From positions 1 to 12,144 of the forward strand of contig JAISRA010000031.1 of assembly GCA_031273885.1 (NCBI GenBank): a stretch of DNA of 12,144 nucleotides, read 5' to 3'. The notes under the pieces are model-generated. The model saw only the letters and a program-made list of their open reading frames with translations. It was not told where the DNA came from and ran no database searches. Each line of letters opens with the position of its first letter. Position 1 is the first letter of the stretch. Below, piece after piece: positions 6,340 to 12,144 of the stretch. Both the position numbers and the translations under genes were made by a program. The DNA comes from Endomicrobium sp. (GTDB taxonomy: Bacteria > Elusimicrobiota > Endomicrobiia > Endomicrobiales > Endomicrobiaceae).

Positions 6340-8178
6340 TTATTCAACGGTTACGGACTTTGCTAAATTCCTCGGCTGGTCTATATCACGTCCAAGTAAA
6401 ACCGCAATATAATAAGCCAAAAGCTGCAAAGGAACAACTGTTATTAGAGGAGAAACAAACTCGTCTGTTTTAGGAACATAAATTACATGATCGCTTTTAT
6501 GTTTAATTTCTTTATCAGATTCGTTTGCAACTGCTATAATAGTAGCCCCTCTTGCTTTTGCTTCTTCGATATTTGAAATTATTTTTTCATATACTTTACT
6601 TTTAACTGCTATTACGACTATAGGCATAGATTCATCAACTAAAGCTATAGGTCCGTGTTTCATTTCGCCAGCAGCGTATCCTTCTGCATGTATATATGAA
6701 ATTTCCTTCAATTTTAGAGCGCCTTCTAATGCCACAGGATGATTTACGTGTCGTCCCAAATATAAAAAGTCTCTTTTATGCGCAAATAATTTTGCAATAT
6801 CGTTGACAAATTCAGTGTTTTTTAAAAATTTGCTTATTTTTACGGGAACTTCCCATAACTCTTTTAAGTATGTTTTTAATTCATTTTTTGCCAGTGTTTC
6901 TCTTTTATATGCCCAATCTAAAGCAAGTATATAAAGAATAGTAAGCTGTCCCGTAAAAGCTTTTGTGGAAGCTACACCTATTTCGGGACCACAATATGTA
7001 TAAATTACATACATAGCTTCACGACTCATAGTTGAACCGACAACATTGCAAACTGCAAGAGTCTGACAATTCCTACTTTTTGCGAATCTCAAAGCCGCCA
7101 AAGTATCTGCTGTTTCGCCAGACTGTGAAATAACAACAACTAAAATATTTTCATTTAAAATAGGCGCCCTATATCTAAACTCGGAAGCAATATCAACTTC
7201 TGTAGGTATTCTTGTAAAATTTTCAAATAAAAATTTTGATACAAGAGCAGAATGATACGATGTCCCGCAAGCAACAATATAAATATTCGAAATTTTCTTT
7301 ATATCTTTCTCTTTAAGTTTAACTTCTTCGATATGAACTTTACCTTCATCAGGATAAATCCTACCCCTGAAAGTATCTTCAATCGTACGAGGTTGTTCAA
7401 ATATTTCTTTTAACATAAAATGTTTATATCCGTCTTTTTTAGCTTGCATAGCATCCCATCGTACACTTTTTATTTCTCTGGTCGTTATATTATTGTCTTT
7501 GATATCTTTTATGACTATTTTGTCAGCAGTAATTTCTGCAATATCGCCATTTTCAAGAAAAATCATCTCGCGTGTATAAGGAAGCAAAGCCAGAATATCT
7601 GAAGCTATAAAATTCTCACCTTTGCCAACACCTATTATTAAAGGAGCATTGTGTCTTGCACAAAGTATCTTATCAGGCTCATTCATGCATATTATTCCAA
7701 GTGCATAAGAGCCTCCTAATTCACTTAAAGTCTTTTGAACAGCGTTAAGGAGATTATTGTTGTAATGTTTTTTTATAAGATGCGCTATTACTTCCGTATC
7801 AGTTTCAGATTTAAAGTTTTTCCCATTTTTTTCGAGTTTAGATCGCAATTCAACATAATTTTCTATTATACCATTATGGACAATACCAATGTTTTTTGTA
7901 GAATCTGTATGAGGATGAGCATTTTCTTCTGACGGTCTTCCATGCGTAGCCCAGCGTGTATGACCTATGCCAATTCTTGCACTTATACTTAAAGGATTTT
8001 TTGCAAGATTTTCTTCAAGATTGCAAAGTTTTCCAACACTTCTTCTTATATGCAATTCTTTATCTATAATGACAGCAATACCGGCGGAATCATATCCTCT
8101 GTATTCAAGTTTTTTTAAACCTTCTAACAATACCTCAACAGCATCCTTTTTACCTACATATCCGACAATTCCACACAT
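6340..8178 (-). CDS. glmS: Glutamine-fructose-6-phosphate aminotransferase (isomerizing)
   Basis: GlmS converts fructose-6-phosphate and glutamine to glucosamine-6-phosphate, the committed step to UDP-GlcNAc, peptidoglycan and lipopolysaccharide. The 612-residue product has the normal length. Met1 is followed by the nucleophile Cys2 (MCGIVGYVG). The glutaminase domain (to about 220) shows GYDSAGIAV, GHTRWATHG, NGIIEN and SETDTE. The two SIS sugar-isomerase domains follow, with VACGTSYHSA, SQSGETADTLAAL and CGPEIGVASTKAFT in the first, and LGRHVNHPVALEGALKLKE and GEMKHGPIALVD in the second. The C-terminal tail is the classic LAKSVTVE. It starts only 5 bases after the pdxJ stop, with AAGGG nearby as ribosome site. 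That leaves no room for a glmS ribozyme or other 5' control element, so it should follow the operon promoter. No damaged motif is seen. Confidence 0.98.
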   Translation of the reverse strand: MCGIVGYVGKKDAVEVLLEGLKKLEYRGYDSAGIAVIIDKELHIRRSVGKLCNLEENLAKNPLSISARIGIGHTRWATHGRPSEENAHPHTDSTKNIGIVHNGIIENYVELRSKLEKNGKNFKSETDTEVIAHLIKKHYNNNLLNAVQKTLSELGGSYALGIICMNEPDKILCARHNAPLIIGVGKGENFIASDILALLPYTREMIFLENGDIAEITADKIVIKDIKDNNITTREIKSVRWDAMQAKKDGYKHFMLKEIFEQPRTIEDTFRGRIYPDEGKVHIEEVKLKEKDIKKISNIYIVACGTSYHSALVSKFLFENFTRIPTEVDIASEFRYRAPILNENILVVVISQSGETADTLAALRFAKSRNCQTLAVCNVVGSTMSREAMYVIYTYCGPEIGVASTKAFTGQLTILYILALDWAYKRETLAKNELKTYLKELWEVPVKISKFLKNTEFVNDIAKLFAHKRDFLYLGRHVNHPVALEGALKLKEISYIHAEGYAAGEMKHGPIALVDESMPIVVIAVKSKVYEKIISNIEEAKARGATIIAVANESDKEIKHKSDHVIYVPKTDEFVSPLITVVPLQLLAYYIAVLLGRDIDQPRNLAKSVTVE

Positions 8179-8183
8179 ACTTT

Positions 8184-8918
8184 TTAACCCTTATTAATAA
8201 GTTCTTTCATATCTTTAACAGCTGTTTCAAGCCCTGTAAATACTGCTCTGGCAATAATTGAAAAACCAATATTAAATTCATTTATATCCGCAACTTTACA
8301 AATTCGCTTTGCATTGTCATAGTCCAGACCATGTCCGGCATTTAGTAAAAGCCCCTCTTTTATAGTCTCCCTCGAAGCTTTCAAAATTTTTTTCATTTCT
8401 GCTTTAAATTCAAAAGAACTCAATCCATTTTCTTTATAAAATTTTGCATACTTCCCTGTATGAAGTTCTATTGCATCAGCATTTATTTCACTGCATGATA
8501 ACACCTGATCTATATCAGCGGCAATAAATATACTGACAATGATTCCTACTTTTTTAAGTCTTGCAACAACATTTGCAAGATTTGTTTTATTAGTTTTAAC
8601 ATCAAGACCACCCTCTGTTGTAAGCTCTCGTCTTTTTTCTGGAACTATACAAACAAAATCCGGTTTTACATCCAGAGCAACTTTAACTATTTCTTCACTT
8701 GCAGACATTTCGAGATTTAATTTTGTTTTGACAGATTTTCTTAAATTGTATACATCCAAATCTTGAATGTGCCTTCTATCTTCCCTTAAGTGCACAGTTA
8801 TACTGTCTGCTCCAGCTTTTTCACATACTGCAGCTGCTTCAATTATTGATGGGATTCCTTCTTTTCTTGTTTGTCTTAATGTAGCTATGTGATCTATATT
8901 TACGCCAAGTTTTATCAT
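8184..8918 (-). CDS. pdxJ: Pyridoxine 5'-phosphate synthase
   Basis: PdxJ condenses 1-deoxyxylulose-5-phosphate with 3-amino-2-oxopropyl phosphate to form pyridoxine 5'-phosphate in the DXP-dependent B6 route. The 244-residue TIM-barrel protein opens with MIKLGVNIDHIATLRQTRKE. It carries the expected active-site residues: H43 and R45 in TVHLREDRRHIQD, E70 in LNLEMSAS, and H196 in NAGHGLDYDN. I chose ATG 8918 because a GGGGGAA ribosome site (about 8928-8934) lies upstream at a workable distance, and because the family begins right before LGVNIDHIATLR. An upstream in-frame GTG at 8936 would add six residues but lies within that ribosome site. It is 34 bases downstream of glmM. PdxA, which makes the second substrate, is not in the window. 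Confidence 0.96.
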   Translation of the reverse strand: MIKLGVNIDHIATLRQTRKEGIPSIIEAAAVCEKAGADSITVHLREDRRHIQDLDVYNLRKSVKTKLNLEMSASEEIVKVALDVKPDFVCIVPEKRRELTTEGGLDVKTNKTNLANVVARLKKVGIIVSIFIAADIDQVLSCSEINADAIELHTGKYAKFYKENGLSSFEFKAEMKKILKASRETIKEGLLLNAGHGLDYDNAKRICKVADINEFNIGFSIIARAVFTGLETAVKDMKELINKG

Positions 8919-8952
8919 TTTATCCAATTCCCCCACGTCTTTTTTTTAAAAA

Positions 8953-10287
8953 TTAAGCTTCAATTTCTTCTTCAATACTGTTCGCTATATTTTCTGCCAT
9001 TATCTTAATTTGCCTTGGGTCTTTACCTTCAACCATAACTCTTAAAAGCTTCTCAGTACCTGAATATCTCACAAGTACACCTCCACTTCTATTTAAAGAT
9101 TTTTCATAATACTTTATAAGCTTATAAGATTTTGGCAGTTTTTCAATAGGCACTTTTTTTATAACTTTTCTATTTACAAACACCTGAGGAAACTTTTCAA
9201 TTATATTCATAAATTCCGACATTGTTTTATTTGTATCGCATAATGCCGAAAGAAGCATAATTGCACTTAACATTCCATCACCTGTAGTTAAAATATCCTT
9301 AAATATAAAATGTCCTGACTGCTCGCCACCAAGCGACGCCTTATATTTTTTCATATCCTCCATTACGTACCTGTCACCAACTTTTGCAGATATTACTTGT
9401 ATCTTTTTTCTCTTCATTGCCTGAAAAAGCCCAATGTTTGCCATCACAGTGGTTACTAAAGTGCTATTTTTTAGTTTCTTTTTGCTTTTTAACCAAACCG
9501 CCATTGAAGCTAAAAAATAATCACCATCTCTTATCATTCCATTTTCGTCAATACATATTAATCTGTCAGCATCTCCGTCAAAAGCAAAACCACAAAAAGA
9601 TTTAGAGTCTTTTACTATTTTTGCAACAACCTCAGGATACAACGCACCACAATTTAAATTTATATTTTTCCCATCCGGCTTAACATTCAAAGCGATAACT
9701 TTTGCTCCAAGGTTTTTTAACACATAAGGAACAGATTTATAAGACGCACCATTAGCACAGTCTATAACTATTGTCCTTCCTTTAAGATTCATGCCAGTAA
9801 AATTTCTTACAATAAAATCTTCATAAAATCTTAAAAATTTAGAATCTTCTTTTACAATTATTCTTTTATTTGAAACTGTAATTTTTAAGTTGAGATATTT
9901 TTCTATTTTCTTTTCAATTTTTGCTTCTACAGAATCGGCAAGTTTAAATCCTTTGGAATTGAAAATCTTAATCCCGTTATCAATATAGAGATTATGGCTT
10001 GCAGAAATTACTATAGCTGCTGAATATTTGTAACTTCGCACAAGCAAAGAAGCTGAAGGCGTAGGCATAATACCGCCAAAAATAGATTTTTTGCCAACAC
10101 TTGCAATACCTTTTGCCAAATTTTTTTGTATTCTTTTTCCAGATTCTCTTGTATCACGTATGATTAGAATATCATTTTTGCCACATAAAGTTTCAGCTAC
10201 AGATCTACCAATAATTTCAAGTGTTGTATCGTCGAAAGGGAATACTGAAGAATCACCTCTTATACCATCGGTACCAAACAGTTTCAT
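8953..10287 (-). CDS. glmM: Phosphoglucosamine mutase
   Basis: GlmM interconverts glucosamine-6-phosphate and glucosamine-1-phosphate, feeding UDP-GlcNAc synthesis. The 444-residue reading agrees with the usual 445-450. It begins MKLFGTDGIRGDS and has the phosphoserine loop ISASHN (S97), the metal loop FDGDADR (D237, D239, D241), the sugar loop GGEQSGH, and the C-terminal phosphate loop RYSGTE (about 407-412). Two normally fixed prolines are replaced: SASHNP reads SASHNL, and RPSGTEP reads RYSGTEK. The catalytic residues themselves are kept. I chose ATG 10287, one base after the preceding micro-gene stop (TAG-A-ATG). ATG 10305 and TTG 10326 are in frame upstream but overlap the micro-gene and add non-family residues. 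No ribosome site is evident, so translation probably depends on re-initiation. In Firmicutes GlmM binds and inhibits CdaA, encoded just upstream here. Confidence 0.96.
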   Translation of the reverse strand: MKLFGTDGIRGDSSVFPFDDTTLEIIGRSVAETLCGKNDILIIRDTRESGKRIQKNLAKGIASVGKKSIFGGIMPTPSASLLVRSYKYSAAIVISASHNLYIDNGIKIFNSKGFKLADSVEAKIEKKIEKYLNLKITVSNKRIIVKEDSKFLRFYEDFIVRNFTGMNLKGRTIVIDCANGASYKSVPYVLKNLGAKVIALNVKPDGKNINLNCGALYPEVVAKIVKDSKSFCGFAFDGDADRLICIDENGMIRDGDYFLASMAVWLKSKKKLKNSTLVTTVMANIGLFQAMKRKKIQVISAKVGDRYVMEDMKKYKASLGGEQSGHFIFKDILTTGDGMLSAIMLLSALCDTNKTMSEFMNIIEKFPQVFVNRKVIKKVPIEKLPKSYKLIKYYEKSLNRSGGVLVRYSGTEKLLRVMVEGKDPRQIKIMAENIANSIEEEIEA

Positions 10288-10288
10288 T

Positions 10289-10390
10289 CTATATGTATCT
10301 TGCATATAGCCAGACAGAAAATGCAAGCATTAAAGCAAGTACTTTGAGCCTCCAGTTTTTTTTATTTCTGATATGCAATAATCTTCTCAT
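10289..10390 (-). CDS. 33-residue CdaR/YbbR-like membrane micro-protein between cdaA and glmM
   Basis: The ATG (10390-10388) overlaps the cdaA TGA as ATGA, and the TAG (10291-10289) ends one base before the glmM ATG. The product is a basic head (MRRLLHIRNKK) followed by NWRLKVLALMLAFSVWLY, one transmembrane helix, then ARYI. The N-W-x-x-K-x-x-A-L pattern followed by a hydrophobic run and Trp/Leu/Tyr resembles, from memory, the N-terminal anchor of CdaR/YbbR; B. subtilis YbbR has NRWAVKIIALLFALLLY. CdaR is the usual gene at this exact place and modulates CdaA through extracytoplasmic YbbR domains, all of which are missing here. Junctions with both neighbours are tight and the frame is clean. 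It could be a functional anchor-only CdaR, or a deletion product kept for translational coupling. Whether it is translated is not shown by sequence alone. Confidence 0.7.
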   Translation of the reverse strand: MRRLLHIRNKKNWRLKVLALMLAFSVWLYARYI

Positions 10391-11154
10391 TTTAATTTCC
10401 AAGCCTTGCCGTTTGTATTAATTATTTCTTTAAGATTTGAAGCTAATATATTACTGGTTAAATTACCTTTATATGCAACAGATATTTGACCCGTTTCCTC
10501 GGAAACAATAATTACTACAGCATCAGTTACCTCACTTAAACCAAGCGCAGCTCTATGTCTTGTTCCCACTATTTTGATATTGGTGTTATGGCTTAACGGA
10601 AACAAACAGCTTGCCGCTATAATTTTTCCATCAAATATTATTACAGCTCCATCATGCAAAGGAGCAGATTTATTTTTAAAAATTGAAAGAAGTAGTTCTT
10701 TTGAAATATCTGCATTTAAAGCTACTCCCATTTCAGTAAAATTCTTTAAACCTATTTCGTTTTCGATTGCTATTAATCCACCAATCATAGACGCACTTAA
10801 ATCTTCAACAGCAGCAATAATTTCTGTTGCATAAGAATCAGGGACCTTAGTTTTTAAACCCCAAAATTGCCCACCAATTTGAGCCAAAACATTACGAATT
10901 TCAGTTTGAAATATGACGGTAAATATAATAACAGCAGCAAGCCAGAAATTCTCTAATAGCCATGACAAAGCTCTAAGATGCAATATATCCCTAGAAACCA
11001 CTGTAAGAGCTAAAATAAATAATAACCCTACAACAATTTGAATCGCTCTTGTCCCTTTTATTACAAGAATAACTTTATAAAATATTATCGATAGTATGAG
11101 AACATCCAAAATATTTACTATATATAAGTTGTATATCCGTAACATAGTCCTCAT
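10387..11154 (-). CDS. cdaA: Diadenylate cyclase CdaA, membrane-anchored c-di-AMP synthase
   Basis: CdaA condenses two ATP into cyclic di-AMP, a second messenger tied to potassium, osmotic and cell-wall control. The 255-residue product has three N-terminal membrane segments (about 14-32, 38-54 and 66-83) and a cytoplasmic DAC domain. Both catalytic signatures are present: DGA (168-170, in APLHDGAVII) and RHR (199-201, in VGTRHRAALG). SEETGQIS follows near the end. ATG 11154 is preceded by AGAGGA (11168-11163) at 8 bases; an ATG three codons later is too close to that site to use it. It lies 41 bases downstream of folP and overlaps the CdaR-like micro-gene by ATGA. The cdaA-cdaR-glmM order is widespread, so the context supports the call. 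Confidence 0.96.
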   Translation of the reverse strand: MRTMLRIYNLYIVNILDVLILSIIFYKVILVIKGTRAIQIVVGLLFILALTVVSRDILHLRALSWLLENFWLAAVIIFTVIFQTEIRNVLAQIGGQFWGLKTKVPDSYATEIIAAVEDLSASMIGGLIAIENEIGLKNFTEMGVALNADISKELLLSIFKNKSAPLHDGAVIIFDGKIIAASCLFPLSHNTNIKIVGTRHRAALGLSEVTDAVVIIVSEETGQISVAYKGNLTSNILASNLKEIINTNGKAWKLK

Positions 11155-11195
11155 TTATATGTTCCTCTATACTTTGCGAAAAGTTTTAATTATAT

Positions 11196-12144
11196 TTAAA
11201 ACGTTTGCCGTCTCTTTACATCGTGCACTCTTATAATATCAGCCCCGCAAAACACCGTAAGAAAATTGGCTACAGTAAAAGCTGTTTTATCATCACCGGC
11301 AAGATCCCTGACAAATCCTTTTCTTGATACTGCCCCAACAACCACACCAAGCGTAGAGAAAACGCTTACATTTTTTATCAACTCAACATTATGTTTCACA
11401 GTTTTGCCAAAACCAGCCCCTGAATCAACTGCAATGCGTTCTTCTTCTATCCCAAAACTCATTGCATATTCTTTTCGCTCAGACAGAAATTCATATATTT
11501 CAGAGGTACAATTTCTATATTCCGGGGCTACCTGCATATTTTCAGGAATCCCTTTTATATGCATAAGTATTACGCCAGCTTTCGTATCTGCAATAAGCTT
11601 TGCAAGTTTTTCTTTCCCCTTTCTTAAAGCAAAAATATCATTTACTATATCTGCTCCTTCCGACAAAGCTGCTTTGGCCGTCTCGTATTTATAAGTATCT
11701 ACCGAAATTGGAATATTAACACTTTTTCTTATTTTTTTAAGAGATGGGAGCAATCTTTTTATTTCTGTCTTTGCATCTATTGGTTTTACACCGGGTCTAG
11801 AAGACTCTGCCCCTACATCTATAATTCCAGCACCGAGGGTCTCAAACTCAACCGCTTGATTACAAGCTTTACGAGGATCTGTAAGACCGTCTCCTGAAAA
11901 AGAATTTGGATCAATATTTACAATGCCCATAATGACTGGATTTGATAAATCAAGTAATTTTTGTCTGCATTTAAAATTTTTTTCTTTGCTTATGACACTA
12001 TCTAATTTCAAAGAAAGTGTTTGCAGCCCAAAGGGCTGCAAACTAAGTTTCTTTGCTAACCTTTCAATTTGATTTGTAGTGGCAAACAAAACTGCATCCG
12101 AAGAACCTTTTTTAAACCTGCATACATTTTCACTTACTGCAACA
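11196..12144 (-). CDS. folP: Dihydropteroate synthase, long form, 5' end beyond the window
   Basis: FolP joins p-aminobenzoate to dihydropterin pyrophosphate, making 7,8-dihydropteroate for folate. The TIM-barrel blocks appear in order: PVIMGIVNIDPNSFSGDG, DVGAESSRPG, ISVDTYK, VNDI, LMHIKGIPENMQ, DSGAGFGKT, GAVSRKGF and RVHDV. The frame stays open to the window edge. The only candidate start near the edge is a TTG at 12089 with no ribosome site, so I treat the gene as cut. About 60 residues precede the core, containing IERLAKKLSLQPFGLQTLS. They resemble the N-terminal extension of long-form bacterial DHPS (recalled), absent from the short E. coli enzyme. Loop 1 reads NIDPNSFSGDG where NVTPDSFSDGG is common, and DSGAGFGK replaces DPGIGFGK; catalysis should be possible, but this is inferred. 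It is the first visible gene of the operon. Confidence 0.93.
   Translation of the reverse strand, partial: VAVSENVCRFKKGSSDAVLFATTNQIERLAKKLSLQPFGLQTLSLKLDSVISKEKNFKCRQKLLDLSNPVIMGIVNIDPNSFSGDGLTDPRKACNQAVEFETLGAGIIDVGAESSRPGVKPIDAKTEIKRLLPSLKKIRKSVNIPISVDTYKYETAKAALSEGADIVNDIFALRKGKEKLAKLIADTKAGVILMHIKGIPENMQVAPEYRNCTSEIYEFLSERKEYAMSFGIEEERIAVDSGAGFGKTVKHNVELIKNVSVFSTLGVVVGAVSRKGFVRDLAGDDKTAFTVANFLTVFCGADIIRVHDVKRRQTF

Noticed and set aside
6149..6412. 87-codon plus-strand frame across the glmS 3' end
   Set aside because: It runs antisense to the glmS C-terminus, has no recognisable motif and no ribosome site. GlmS is certain on the other strand.
8170..8190. glmS ribozyme or aminosugar-responsive leader
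   Set aside because: pdxJ ends 5 bases before the glmS start, leaving no untranslated leader for such an element.
11266..11694. 142-codon plus-strand frame opposite folP
   Set aside because: It is a shadow of the folP reading frame. The serine/proline-rich composition is typical of antisense frames, while folP has all its family motifs.

Overview
This is a strongly AT-rich bacterial window. It holds a tRNA/tuf operon at the left edge, one isolated tRNA-modification gene, about 3 kb of decayed or non-coding DNA, and a dense housekeeping operon that fills the right 7.2 kb. The mix of an intact compact operon with long stretches of broken reading frames fits a host-restricted or endosymbiotic bacterium undergoing gene loss. 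The codon style and operon make-up remind me of Elusimicrobiota/Endomicrobium, such as the termite-gut flagellate symbionts. That placement is an inference from memory, not a search result.

Region by region: 1-433 (minus strand) carries tRNA-Tyr(GTA), tRNA-Gly(TCC), tRNA-Thr(GGT) and the first 35 codons of tuf. They are transcribed from a near-consensus sigma-70 promoter at 533-561. The order and anticodons match the E. coli tyrU-glyT-thrT-tufB cluster. From 562 to 1531 there is no intact gene, only a membrane-like fragment, a perfect 14-bp palindrome and a plus-strand gene remnant. At 1532-2719 (plus) lies mtaB, which makes ms2t6A37 in tRNA. From 2720 to 4920 no intact gene is visible, but the minus strand at 3805-4361 can be pieced together as a frameshifted histidine-kinase remnant. 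Several short tandem duplications and a 16-bp inverted repeat mark this decaying stretch.

From 12144 down to 4921, all on the minus strand, runs folP - cdaA - a 33-codon cdaR-like micro-gene - glmM - pdxJ - glmS - acpS - nnrD. GlmS and GlmM make glucosamine-6-P and then glucosamine-1-P for UDP-GlcNAc and peptidoglycan. CdaA makes the second messenger c-di-AMP, and in other bacteria it is held in check by GlmM and modulated by CdaR. FolP, PdxJ, AcpS and NnrD supply or maintain folate, vitamin B6, holo-acyl carrier protein and undamaged NAD(P)H.

The most interesting feature is the micro-gene between cdaA and glmM (10289-10390). It overlaps cdaA by ATGA, ends one base before glmM, and encodes only the membrane anchor of a CdaR/YbbR-type protein. 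The extracytoplasmic YbbR domains are entirely absent.
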